DNA from: Lacticaseibacillus rhamnosus
GTDB lineage: Bacteria > Bacillota > Bacilli > Lactobacillales > Lactobacillaceae
Direction: 5' to 3'
Assembly: GCF_900636965.1 (NCBI RefSeq)
Contig: NZ_LR134331.1
Location: forward strand, 1 to 64,000
Length of the DNA stretch: 64,000 nucleotides
Positions within the stretch are counted from its first letter, which is position 1. The number at the start of each line of letters is the position of its first letter. Both the position numbers and the translations under genes were made by a program. Of the stretch, positions 53,101 through 61,049 are shown piece by piece. The notes under the pieces were generated by a model. That model searched no databases. It saw only the letters and a list, made by a program, of their open reading frames with translations, and was not told the DNA's origin.

Positions 53101-54643
53101 TGATACGGCCCTCAAAAATCTCAACACAGCATATGCCGCCTTGGCGCTTAACCCAGACAAGACAAAACTGCAAACGGCTTATGATAAGGCAAAAGCTGTG
53201 ACTAACCCAAGCGATAAGTACACGGACGCCAGCTGGAAAGTATTCCAGACCGCATTAACGGATGCGCAGGACGTTCTCGCTAACGCCAACGCAACTCAAA
53301 ATGATGTCGACAGCGCCTTGAAGAATCTAAATCAGGCAGCCTCTGACTTAGTGCTGAACCCAGCCAAGCCAGATAAGACGAAACTTCAGGCTGCATACGA
53401 TAAGAATAAGGCGGTTACGAATCCAGACGACAAGTATACAAGTGAAAGTTGGCAGGCATTACAGACGGCGTTATCAGATGCGCAAAAGGTTCTTACCGAC
53501 ACCAACGCAACCCAAAATGATGTCGACAGCGCCTTGAAAAGTCTGAACCAGGCAGCCACTGACTTAACGTTGAACCCGGCCAAACCAGGTAAGACGAAGC
53601 TTCAGGCTGCATACGATAAGAATAAGACGGTTACGAATCCAGACGACAAGTACACAAGTGAAAGTTGGCAGGCATTCCAGAAGGCGTTATCAGATGCGCA
53701 AAAGGTTCTCGCTGACACCAACGCGACCCAAGACAGTCTTGATACAACCTTGCAAAAGCTGAATAACGCTTATGCTGGCTTAAAGCTTAACAGCCAAAAA
53801 CCAGATAAGTCGGCACTACAGACGGCTTATGACAAAGACAGTACAGTGACCAACCAAGCTAATAAGTACACGACCGCAAGTTGGACAACCTTCCAGTCAG
53901 CACTTGCTAATGCGAAAAAAGTGCTGGCAGACACTGACGCGGTTCAAGCAGATGTTGATACGGCTTTGCAGAAGTTAAATAATGCTTATGACGGCTTAAC
54001 CCTTAGCCCGGATAAATCGGCACTGCAAACGGTACTCACAGAGGCACAAACGCTCAGTCATTCAGCAGTAACTGGCGACCACGAAGGTAACTACCCAGCA
54101 GATGCGCTTAAAACCCTCCAAGTTGCGATCGACACCGCCAAGAAAGTCGCGGATAACCCTGATGCTTCAAAAGATGATATCGACACTGCAGCATCGACAT
54201 TAAAACAAGCGGTCACGGCCTTCAAACAGACCGTTGTGACCGTTAACCGCGACCAGCTAACACAGCTCGTCACCGAGTCGCAAACCTTGCGTGCCGATGA
54301 TTACACCCAGAACAGCTGGACGCCTTATCAGCAAGCAGTAGCAGCAGCACAAAAACTGTTAGCAGGTAAGCCGAGTCAGCAAGAATTAGATGCAGCCGCA
54401 ACCGCACTGAAGAAAGCCAAAACCAGTCTTGTCGCAGCGCCAACAGGTAAGCTGCCATCAACAGGTGATGCTTCATCCGAAAGTGCCAGTTCTAGCGAAG
54501 AAACAGCTTCCTCATCAACAGCCAAGTATCCAAGTACAGGTGAATCACAGCTGTCACTGGCCGTTACGATGGCAGCAGTCGTTTTCCTCATTGGCATCAG
54601 CGGCTTTGCATGGTTCTTACACCAGAAGGGGAAAGCTAAATAA
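50165..54643 (+). CDS. Cell-wall-anchored GH59-like glycosidase with FIVAR repeats
   Basis: This surface protein has 1492 residues. A signal peptide with a long helix ends near ATRA-ASQ. A GH59/galactocerebrosidase-like catalytic region follows (about 45-535), with GFGVLSGNGTSALLMDY, candidate acid/base Glu209 in NPGLNEHK and candidate nucleophile Glu302 in VWNSEAQ. A LamG-like region and a small carbohydrate-binding-like module come next (up to about 930). Then come five to six FIVAR-type helical repeats (about 932-1290) and two less regular ones. The C-terminus has LPSTGD and, closer to the membrane helix, YPSTGES, then a basic tail. ATG 50165 is chosen over GTG 50066, which has no ribosome-binding site. 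Confidence 0.85.
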   Translation: MKAKLIGSRPKSSRYTLLWSGIVMAMMAVSLVMLLTIPAATRAASQNPEDTVAVHLDGNDIASNNTNGLTFKGFGVLSGNGTSALLMDYKSEQPDVYAKMMKTLFGGSQPIMTNLKLEMGNDRNNSTGSEPATQRTESEAANVTRDQGFQLVADAKKINPNLKVTILRWNAPGWAKTNDQIYTWYKNSILNAYRTYGYMVDYVNPGLNEHKPDLAWAKEYAKRVKTDNTGFKNDTERQLYNKIKVVISDEVGVGSFGKDMVTDSSLRNAVTAAGYHYSTEDDSAKNFTALADKYDKEVWNSEAQATFGNSDYRPNSGTGIGGAGSSLEMANTIVKGFTDSRRTNFIYQPAIAAFYEGGQYSSKSVLQATDPWSGWTNSDVAIDVLAQFSKFAKLGWENSDNTSGIWRAVSQASVSTATGSNNVNGRNGLANYLTLASPDKKDFSTVIVNDSKYTKHYQISASNMAYKGTPTLEEWETRAADTTAKDAYDSNYLKHVGDVQADSKGVYTVTVKPFSIKTVTTLDKAKDSDLNQGISASSNKQRTVLDTDANGKGTDTSDTTLYADNFEYGGKKVATLNADGTSNTAKTEDFITSRGGDEGFYPLYTFNRNGTLEGYKTTNAKSGHYVLRQQLDSTVVEPGGAWNDGDALAWIGDNRWMNYKASTDVSFEDKGTHGSANYASIGARQQADSGPAAYLKFWQDGGWSLHIGSQSVASGNVATGQGGTKISGFDTTNTAWHNIAIQAAGNTITASIDGQKVADGKVTSELSGRVTLGSGYFHTDFDNLKVETVKGYTPYYSQQIDDLEMYDTSATPKQQLVYNDHWTHETGQGMYLRDRTVSKNTGAGATLTYTFTGTGLDICGNNDGSAKLDVTVDGKQVATDAATNKADNLGQTYTLRNLKYGQHTVTFTVKSGTLAVDYVGVVPSDTIADFSKLQTAYDKVKDVTNADNKYTSSSWTSFQKVLLAAKNVLADTTASQNDIDTALKNLNTAYAALALNPDKTKLQTAYDKAKAVTNPSDKYTDASWKVFQTALTDAQDVLANANATQNDVDSALKNLNQAASDLVLNPAKPDKTKLQAAYDKNKAVTNPDDKYTSESWQALQTALSDAQKVLTDTNATQNDVDSALKSLNQAATDLTLNPAKPGKTKLQAAYDKNKTVTNPDDKYTSESWQAFQKALSDAQKVLADTNATQDSLDTTLQKLNNAYAGLKLNSQKPDKSALQTAYDKDSTVTNQANKYTTASWTTFQSALANAKKVLADTDAVQADVDTALQKLNNAYDGLTLSPDKSALQTVLTEAQTLSHSAVTGDHEGNYPADALKTLQVAIDTAKKVADNPDASKDDIDTAASTLKQAVTAFKQTVVTVNRDQLTQLVTESQTLRADDYTQNSWTPYQQAVAAAQKLLAGKPSQQELDAAATALKKAKTSLVAAPTGKLPSTGDASSESASSSEETASSSTAKYPSTGESQLSLAVTMAAVVFLIGISGFAWFLHQKGKAK
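52957..54010 (+). repeat. FIVAR-type tandem repeats within the surface glycosidase
   Basis: Units of about 70 residues repeat five times. Each starts K(T/S)xLQxAYDKxKxVTNxxDKYT and ends in an LNxAxxxLxLN segment. Units beginning near 53376 and 53592 are almost identical in DNA over their first 100 bases (216-bp period), showing recent duplication. Such stalk repeats probably lift the catalytic domain off the wall or bind sugars. Confidence 0.85.
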
Positions 54644-54710
54644 TCAAGCACGTAAAGTGAACGACTAGATAAGCTTAAGACCCCTGACTATGGAAGATCA
54701 AAACTAAATA

Positions 54711-54755
54711 AAGAGGCTCTAGGGACGATTGAAGTGTCCCTAGAGTCTCTTTTTG
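54711..54755 (+). terminator. Rho-independent terminator after the surface glycosidase
   Basis: AAGAGGCTCTAGGGAC pairs with GTCCCTAGAGTCTCTT (one mismatch) over a short loop and ends in five T. Confidence 0.9.
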
Positions 54756-54884
54756 GCTGATGGTCAAATATAGAGATGAAAAATACTGGAAAAAGTGTCG
54801 CAGCCATCTCCAAGGTAATGACTACCCAAAATTGTCAGCAAACAACGCTTAACATACCAAGAATAGTATTTGGAGATATAACTA

Positions 54885-54925
54885 AAAAACACTTGCCGGG
54901 AGTGTCCTTCATGGCAAGTGTTTTT
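54885..54925 (-). terminator. Terminator for the leftward uxu/kdg operon
   Basis: AAAAACACTTGCC pairs with GGCAAGTGTTTTT over a 14-nt loop. The A-rich left flank reads as T on the minus strand, so it can end transcription coming from kdgA. It lies about 50 bp past the kdgA stop. Confidence 0.85.
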
Positions 54926-54972
54926 GGTAGTTAACAAAAGTAGATCAGTCTTTTATAGTGATAGATTTTTCT

Positions 54973-55623
54973 TTACTTACCAGCCCGAATGGCATCAAGC
55001 TTGGCCCGATACTTCTTAGCTGTAGCAGTGACGCCAGCATAGTCGCCGGTTTTGGCTGCGGCGGTGAGGTTGCTGCCGGCACCGACTAAGGTAACGCCGG
55101 CATCGAACCAGGTTTCGAGGTTATCAAGCGACACACCACCGGTTGGCATAATGGCCAGCTGCGGGAATGGGCCGTGAAGTGCTTTGACCATAGCCGGACC
55201 AGCAACACTGCCAGGGAAGACCTTCACGAGATCGACGCCAGCTTCAAGCGCGGTTTGGATTTCGGTTGGGGTGAAGCAGCCTGGGGTGTAAGGAATTGAG
55301 TAAAGGTTGCAGATCTTGGCAACGTCAGCATTGAAGCTTGGGCTGACGATAAACTTGGCGCCGGCAATGATAGCCAGACGCGCGGTTGCAGGATCAAGAA
55401 CCGTTCCGGCACCGATCAGGACGTCTTCACGGTCACCATACTTTTCACTGAGTTCATCCAATGCCTTGTCAGCATGCGGGACGGTGAAAGTAAGCTCAAT
55501 ACCCGTAACGCCGCCAGCAATCACGGCATCAACGGTTTTGACCGCTTCATCAGCATCGTCACCGCGGACAACGGCGACACAGCCGGTGTTAATTAAGCGA
55601 TTAAGATAGTCATATTTTTGCAT
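54973..55623 (-). CDS. kdgA: 2-dehydro-3-deoxyphosphogluconate (KDPG) aldolase
   Basis: This aldolase cleaves KDPG to pyruvate and glyceraldehyde-3-phosphate, the last step of hexuronate breakdown. The 216-residue class I aldolase has the family segments GVTGIELTF, LIGAGTVLDP, the Schiff-base Lys in GAKFIVSPSFN, PGCFTPTEI and MPTGGVSLDNL. Length is normal. It is the last gene of the uxuB-uxuA-uxaC-kdgK-kdgA operon, 73 bp after kdgK, with GGAG before its ATG. Confidence 0.95.
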   Translation of the reverse strand: MQKYDYLNRLINTGCVAVVRGDDADEAVKTVDAVIAGGVTGIELTFTVPHADKALDELSEKYGDREDVLIGAGTVLDPATARLAIIAGAKFIVSPSFNADVAKICNLYSIPYTPGCFTPTEIQTALEAGVDLVKVFPGSVAGPAMVKALHGPFPQLAIMPTGGVSLDNLETWFDAGVTLVGAGSNLTAAAKTGDYAGVTATAKKYRAKLDAIRAGK

Positions 55624-55696
55624 GGTTGTTTTTTTCTCCTTAGACGTGTTCTGTAGTGAAGAAAATCAAATGGGATGCTTAAAAGAATTGAGTGTC

Positions 55697-56668
55697 TCAC
55701 GCGCGCTCAGTTTTATTAAGACTGGTTTGCATGAACTTGTCAAGCTGTTGTCGCGTTGGGTAACCGGTGTTGTCGCCGGGTGATTGAATCGCTAAGGCAC
55801 CGATAGCATTACCGCGGCTGGCTGCTTCGGCCGGTGAGCGACCTTCCAGTAAGGCGCTGATGACGCCTAATGCAAAGCCATCGCCTGCGCCCACCGTATC
55901 GACAATGTGTTCGGCCGGAAAACTTGGCAGTAACTGTCCAGGCACATCACGGCCTAACAGATACGCACCTTGTTTACCGACTTTGACAATGACCAGTTGC
56001 GTTTGCTCACTTTGATTGAGATAGAAGTGAGCGATGGTTTCCGGATCATCACTGCCGACGAGAATTTTTCCTTCTGCGGCACCCGGCAGCACGATCGATG
56101 CACTTTTGGCCAACGAATTAATCGTTGTCACCATGGTGTTCTGATCAGGCCATAGTGCTGGGCGCAAATTGGGGTCGAACGTGATCAGAATGCGATTGCT
56201 GATCAAACGTTTCATCAGCCGCTTAGTTGCAGCCAGCGTTGATGCCGAGGCGGCTGGAAAGATACCGGTAATGTGGGCAAGTTTGACGCCGGCCAAGTCA
56301 ATCCGATCAATCGCCGCGGGATCAAAATGCGCTGCCGCTGATCCTGCCCGCAGATAGTAGGTGTTAGGATCGCCATGCGTCACACGCGCCTTGAACTCGA
56401 TGCCGGTTGGATAACGTGAAGTCGTGGTTACATTGTCGGAACCGATGCCGGCTGCTGTGAGTTGTTGGCGAATGAAAATGCCATTCGGGTCTTCACCGAG
56501 ATGCGTAATGTACTCGACGGAATGGCCGAGTCGACTCAATCCAACGGCAACATTTAACTCAGCGCCAGCCAGATACTTGGTAAAATGTTTGGCGGCCGCT
56601 AATGGCACATCTGCTTCTTCAGCGGCAAAGACGACTAGCGGTTCACCGATTGTCAGGCATTCATTCAC
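55697..56668 (-). CDS. kdgK: 2-dehydro-3-deoxygluconokinase (KDG kinase, PfkB family)
   Basis: This kinase phosphorylates KDG to KDPG with ATP. The 323-residue PfkB-type protein has the N-terminal GEPLV and AGAELNVAVGLSRLG, as in PfkB kinases. It also has the C-terminal signature DTVGAGDGFALGV with the catalytic Asp. It starts with GTG at 56668; an ATG overlapping in another frame is closed at once. AAAGGAG lies 11 bp upstream. It begins 24 bp after uxaC. Confidence 0.93.
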   Translation of the reverse strand: MNECLTIGEPLVVFAAEEADVPLAAAKHFTKYLAGAELNVAVGLSRLGHSVEYITHLGEDPNGIFIRQQLTAAGIGSDNVTTTSRYPTGIEFKARVTHGDPNTYYLRAGSAAAHFDPAAIDRIDLAGVKLAHITGIFPAASASTLAATKRLMKRLISNRILITFDPNLRPALWPDQNTMVTTINSLAKSASIVLPGAAEGKILVGSDDPETIAHFYLNQSEQTQLVIVKVGKQGAYLLGRDVPGQLLPSFPAEHIVDTVGAGDGFALGVISALLEGRSPAEAASRGNAIGALAIQSPGDNTGYPTRQQLDKFMQTSLNKTERA

Positions 56669-56692
56669 GTGTGATCGTACTCCTTTAAGCGT

Positions 56693-58126
56693 TTAATCGT
56701 TGTTATTGTCGTAGAAACCAAAGTAGTCATGCGCGTTCCCATAGCTGATATTCTTGACAATCCGGCCAAGGGCATCAAGGTCATATGGCACTCGACCCTG
56801 TTCGACCAGTTCACCATAGAAGTTGCACAGTACCCGACGGAAGTATTCATGCCGCGGATAAGACAGGAAACTACGCGAATCTGTTAACATGCCGACAAAG
56901 TTTGGTAACAGGCTTTGTTGCGCAAAAGTCTGAAGCTGCCGATGCATCCCTTCAGCCGTATCATTAAACCACCAGGCAGCACCTAATTGCAGGTGTTGTT
57001 TATCGCCTTGGCCAACGAAGCTTTGTAACATGGTGATGAGTGGTAGCCAATCATTTGGATTCAGGGAATAGAAGATCACTTTTGGCAGTGGGCCACGCGC
57101 GTCCATCGCTTGGAAAAGATCCCGGAACTCGCCGACCAAATCAGGTTGACTGCCCATCGCATCGAAGCCGGTGTCGGGACCGATCTTTTTCAAGTTCGGT
57201 AAGCTGAGACTGCGATCAACATTGGCATGGAACTGCATCGTCCAGTTGAACTCCCGGTTGAGATCCATCAGCATTTCAACGAGTCCGGTGAGATACTGAT
57301 CATTTTCAACATCGCTGACTGGCCGGTTTTCAATGCCTTTCTTGATAATGGTATCAAGTGCTTCTTGATCGACTGGGCGGTAGTGGAAGCTGTTGAGGCC
57401 GTGGTCAGAAAGGTGGCCACCATGCTCGGCAAAGAAGGTGAAGCGTTGTTTCATGGCTTTCTTCAAAGAAGCAAAGTCGGTGATTTCAACGCCTGCTGCT
57501 TTGCCAAGGGTTTGTAAGTAGTCGCCGTAAGTATTAGCACAGATCGCCATTAACTTATCAGGGCGCATCGCTGGCAAAACCTTGAAGCCATTGGTGTCTT
57601 CATCGTTAGCAATGAGTTCGTGGTAGTGCAAGTCGCTGGCTGGATCATCGGTGGTGCAGACAACTTCGACATGACTGCGCCGAATCAACGCGCGCGGCGT
57701 AAACTCAGGGGTAGCCAGTTTGGCGTTGGTGAGATCCCAGACTTTTTTGGCGGTGTCACGACTCAATACCAGATCACTGCCGAAGAAACGGCGCAGTTCG
57801 AGATGAGTCCATTCAAACACAGGGTTGCCCCAAGCATTTTCCATGGTTTTGCACCAGGCGACAAACTTCTCGTAGTCATCGCCATCGCCAGTGATGAGTT
57901 CTTCAGGGACACCATTAGCCCGTTCCAGGCGCCACTTGTAGTGATCGCCGTATGTGCCTTCGTTTAACCAAATGCGGGTGATGTTCTTGAAGTTACGATT
58001 TTCATAGATTTCCTGCGGGTTAAGATGACAGTGAAAATCAATAATCGGCAGGTCAGCAGCATATTGATGAAATAGTTGCTTAGCCGGCTCATTGGTTAAG
58101 AGAAAATCATCGTCCAAAAAAGCCAT
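56693..58126 (-). CDS. uxaC: Glucuronate isomerase
   Basis: UxaC converts D-glucuronate to D-fructuronate (and galacturonate to tagaturonate). The 477-residue amidohydrolase-fold protein has IDFHCHLNPQEIYEN near residue 30, SFHYRPVD, MQFHANVDR, and MLTDSRSFLSYPRHEYFRR near the C-terminus. Length fits the family. Its start overlaps the uxuA stop by one base (TAATG), so translation is coupled. Confidence 0.96.
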   Translation of the reverse strand: MAFLDDDFLLTNEPAKQLFHQYAADLPIIDFHCHLNPQEIYENRNFKNITRIWLNEGTYGDHYKWRLERANGVPEELITGDGDDYEKFVAWCKTMENAWGNPVFEWTHLELRRFFGSDLVLSRDTAKKVWDLTNAKLATPEFTPRALIRRSHVEVVCTTDDPASDLHYHELIANDEDTNGFKVLPAMRPDKLMAICANTYGDYLQTLGKAAGVEITDFASLKKAMKQRFTFFAEHGGHLSDHGLNSFHYRPVDQEALDTIIKKGIENRPVSDVENDQYLTGLVEMLMDLNREFNWTMQFHANVDRSLSLPNLKKIGPDTGFDAMGSQPDLVGEFRDLFQAMDARGPLPKVIFYSLNPNDWLPLITMLQSFVGQGDKQHLQLGAAWWFNDTAEGMHRQLQTFAQQSLLPNFVGMLTDSRSFLSYPRHEYFRRVLCNFYGELVEQGRVPYDLDALGRIVKNISYGNAHDYFGFYDNNND

Positions 58127-59211
58127 TACTTTGCGCTCCCTTTTTCTAATGCTTCCCAGAGGCCGTTTAGATAGGTGATGCCTAAAGCACGATCGTATAA
58201 ACCATAGCCAGGGCGGCCATTTTCGCCCCAGATGTTACGGCCGTGGTCAGGACGGATGTAGCCATCGTAATCAAGGTCGTGCAAGGCCTTCATGATTTCG
58301 TACATATCCAGCGAACCATCCTTGGAAAGGTGATCGGATTCGTGGAAGTCGCCTTCTTTGTTGATGAACTCGATGTTACGGGCGTGGATAAAAGGTGCCC
58401 GATCTTTTTTGACAAATTCACGGATGATGGCTGGTACATCGTTGTTTGGATTTTCGCCTAAGGAACCGGTGCAGATGGTAAACCCATTGTACCGAGATTC
58501 ATGCATGCTTTCAATAATCCGCATGTCTTCGGCGTTCTTGTAAACTCGCGGCAAGCCAAAGAGCTCGCGCGGCGGATCATCCGGGTGCATGGCCATGCGA
58601 ACATCATACTTTTCACAGGTTGGAATGATGGCATCGAGGAAGTACTTCATGTTTTCGCGTAATTTAGCGGCATCAACGTCAGCATAAGCTTTGAATAAGC
58701 GTTCGATTTCAGCCAGACGTTCCGGTTCCCAGCCAGGAAGAACATAGCCTTCTGAGTTGTTACGAACCGAATCGATAATATCGTGCGGATCGTCTTTTAG
58801 ATATTGATGTTGAAAAGCCATGACATTGCTACCGTCTTCTAGCTGATAGTGGAGATTGGTCCGCAGCCAGTCAAAGATCGGCATGAAGTTGTAGCAAATG
58901 ACCTTGATCCCATATTCAGAAAGGTTCTTGATGGTTTCCTTGTAGTTTTCGATATACTTGTCACGTGATGGCAGGCCAATCTTAATGTCATCGTGAATGT
59001 TGACGGATTCGATGACTTCCAGTTTTAAGCCGGCATCTTCAACTTGTTTCTTCAGTGCGGCAATTTTTTCCTTGGGCCAAACTTCACCTACCGGAACATC
59101 GAAAAGCGCACCGACAACTTGTTGCGTACCGGGAATCTGACGAATTTGCTGTAAGGTGATGGGGTCATCTTTTTCGCCGAACCAGCGAAAACCCATTTTT
59201 AAATCTGACAT
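58126..59211 (-). CDS. uxuA: Mannonate dehydratase
   Basis: UxuA dehydrates D-mannonate to KDG using a divalent metal ion. The 361-residue protein begins MSDLKMGFRWFGEKDDPI. It contains CYNFMPIFDWLRT, MAMHPDDPP, FCTG-type segment TICTGSLGENP, HARNI and RPDHGRN, all family signatures. It lies 3 bp after uxuB and overlaps uxaC by one base. Confidence 0.96.
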   Translation of the reverse strand: MSDLKMGFRWFGEKDDPITLQQIRQIPGTQQVVGALFDVPVGEVWPKEKIAALKKQVEDAGLKLEVIESVNIHDDIKIGLPSRDKYIENYKETIKNLSEYGIKVICYNFMPIFDWLRTNLHYQLEDGSNVMAFQHQYLKDDPHDIIDSVRNNSEGYVLPGWEPERLAEIERLFKAYADVDAAKLRENMKYFLDAIIPTCEKYDVRMAMHPDDPPRELFGLPRVYKNAEDMRIIESMHESRYNGFTICTGSLGENPNNDVPAIIREFVKKDRAPFIHARNIEFINKEGDFHESDHLSKDGSLDMYEIMKALHDLDYDGYIRPDHGRNIWGENGRPGYGLYDRALGITYLNGLWEALEKGSAK

Positions 59212-59214
59212 AAA

Positions 59215-60849
59215 TTAAAGCTCCTTTTCATGATCTTGACGAAATTGTTCAAGGGTCTTAGTCACTGCACCTGGGCCGGCAATGAGTTTCTTGAAGTCGG
59301 CTTCTACTTGGTCAGCCAAACCGATTTGATAAAGGTCGTGGCCAAAGATCTGGGCATTGCTCAAGATTGGCTTGAGTGCGGTGTGGACATCGGCATCGCT
59401 ACCTAACTTGATGTCGGCAACATATGGCTGCAACTGATCCAATAATGGGTCGCGGCTTGGGGTGAAGTCGTTACCTTTATCATCCACTGCCATCAGGTAA
59501 CGGCACCATCCGGCAAGAATGAGCGGAATTGCCTTAAGCTGCTTAACGCTTTCAGGATCCTTGTCTAAGTAGTGCTGGATCGTCACGCCATAACGAATTG
59601 GCAATTTCTGTGAAGTGTCGCTGGCAATCCGTTGCGGGGTATCGGGAATATTCTTGTTTGGCAAGCGCTTGGTGACCAGCTGATCCAGAAACTTCTTAGG
59701 ATCGATAATCTTAGGATCCTTCACAACTGGCAGATCTTCTTTATAGCCAAGGTACTTGATCAAAGTGAGCAAATTAGGATTTTCAACTTCAGCAGCAATT
59801 GACGTGTAGCCAAGGAGGTTACCATAAATAGCCAAAGCCGTGTGCAATGGATTCAAGCAAGCGGTGACCTTCATCTGATCGGCATCGTTAACGGTGTCGC
59901 GATCGGTGAGGATGACACCGGCATTTTCCAGCGCCGGACGACCATTTGGGAAGCTGTCTTCAATGACGAGGTAGTGGGTTTCTTCCGTATTACCAAATGG
60001 CGCAATATTGGTGTGCTTAGGTGTGTGCACGATGGTGGTGTCTTCAAAACCTTCTGCCTTAAGTTTGTCGGCAACGTTTTGCGCCGGGTTCGGTGTGATC
60101 CGATCAATCATGGACCATGGGAAGCTGACTTGCTTAGGATCGGTCAGATAATCGATGAAGCCTTGGGTGACGGTCCCGTGTTTAGCCCAGCCCTTGGCAA
60201 TTGTCAAAATGCCGTTTTCATAACGTTTGCCGTTTTCAGAGAAGTTGTCGGTGCTGACCATGGCAATTGGCTTGGCACCGGCTTCGTAACGTGCCAAAAG
60301 TAGGCGCGCAATGGCACCCATGTTGGTCGTCGCATCATCTGGCTTACCTGCGATATCAGCTTCGGCAGCTGGTGTCAGTTTGCCGTTGATGTCAGTCAGT
60401 TGATAGCCTTTTTCGGTAATGGACATCGTAACGAGTTGCAGTGAAGGCTTCGTGAAGATTTCTTTTAAATGTTCCCAGCCTTCAGGATTGGTCTTGTTGT
60501 AGTAAATCGCTTCGGCAACACTGGCGATCAGTGTCTTATCAAGTGTGCCGTCTGGTTGCATAACCACTTGCAACACGCGATCGTTATATGGCTTGTAGAT
60601 ATCGGCAGGCACATCGCCATCATAAGTTTCGGCAACAACCACACCAGACTTTAAGCTGCCATTATTGAGCAAGTCCTGCGCAATCTTTGCATGAAAGCAG
60701 CGGAAAAGATTGCCGCCGCCGAAGTGAACCCATACAGGATTGGCCTCAGTTGTCTGTTTCATTTGTTCTTGGTCGAATTGCGGAACAGCGATACCAGCCG
60801 CTTTGAAGTCAGCAGCCTTTGCTTGATAATCGTCGGTTAGCTTAACCAA
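59215..60849 (-). CDS. uxuB: D-fructuronate reductase (mannonate oxidoreductase)
   Basis: UxuB reduces D-fructuronate to D-mannonate with NADH. The 544-residue protein belongs to the mannitol dehydrogenase family. It has the N-terminal VHFGGGNLFRCFHAKIA nucleotide-binding region, MVSTDNFSENG and a long C-terminal catalytic domain with the KVTACLNPLHTALAIYGNLLGY motif. Length fits lactobacillal UxuB. The start is TTG at 60849, supported by AAGGAGG nine bases upstream on the minus strand. It is the first gene of the five-gene hexuronate operon. Confidence 0.94.
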   Translation of the reverse strand: MVKLTDDYQAKAADFKAAGIAVPQFDQEQMKQTTEANPVWVHFGGGNLFRCFHAKIAQDLLNNGSLKSGVVVAETYDGDVPADIYKPYNDRVLQVVMQPDGTLDKTLIASVAEAIYYNKTNPEGWEHLKEIFTKPSLQLVTMSITEKGYQLTDINGKLTPAAEADIAGKPDDATTNMGAIARLLLARYEAGAKPIAMVSTDNFSENGKRYENGILTIAKGWAKHGTVTQGFIDYLTDPKQVSFPWSMIDRITPNPAQNVADKLKAEGFEDTTIVHTPKHTNIAPFGNTEETHYLVIEDSFPNGRPALENAGVILTDRDTVNDADQMKVTACLNPLHTALAIYGNLLGYTSIAAEVENPNLLTLIKYLGYKEDLPVVKDPKIIDPKKFLDQLVTKRLPNKNIPDTPQRIASDTSQKLPIRYGVTIQHYLDKDPESVKQLKAIPLILAGWCRYLMAVDDKGNDFTPSRDPLLDQLQPYVADIKLGSDADVHTALKPILSNAQIFGHDLYQIGLADQVEADFKKLIAGPGAVTKTLEQFRQDHEKEL

Positions 60850-60857
60850 AATGATGA

Positions 60858-60932
60858 ACCTCCTTATATATTAATATATCAGTTTCACACACTTAATATA
60901 GCACGTGCGGGTTAAAATGGAAAGCGCTATCA
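60858..60932 (-). promoter_or_regulatory. uxu operon promoter, operator-like palindrome and cre site
   Basis: On the minus strand a TTTCCA/TATATT pair with 17-bp spacing (-10 at 60895-60900) is the likely promoter. A cre site GGAAAGCGCTATCA at 60919-60932 matches 13 of 14 consensus positions and overlaps the -35. A perfect 12-bp palindrome TATATTAATATA at 60867-60878 lies between the start point and the AAGGAGG. It recurs in similar form upstream of the GH59-like gene. Confidence 0.75.
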
Positions 60933-60993
60933 GAATACTTTTAACATTTTAATTCAAAAAATATTTCTGTATAGGCTCTGAACCATTAAAAAA

Positions 60994-61044
60994 GAAAAAG
61001 TCGAATCAACAACAGTTATCCGCGTTGTTTGATTCCGACTTTTC
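60994..61044 (-). terminator. Rho-independent terminator after the GH30 gene
   Basis: A long stem, AAAAAGTCG-AATCAAC with its near-complement, surrounds a short loop. It ends in T on the minus strand, directly past the GH30 stop codon. It separates the MFS-GH30 unit from the uxu operon. Confidence 0.85.
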
Positions 61045-61049
61045 CGACG

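Noticed and set aside
53160-53830. Regular repeats that might suggest a CRISPR array
   Set aside because: They are ~210-216 bp in-frame protein repeats inside the surface glycosidase. No short repeat-spacer pattern exists anywhere in the window.
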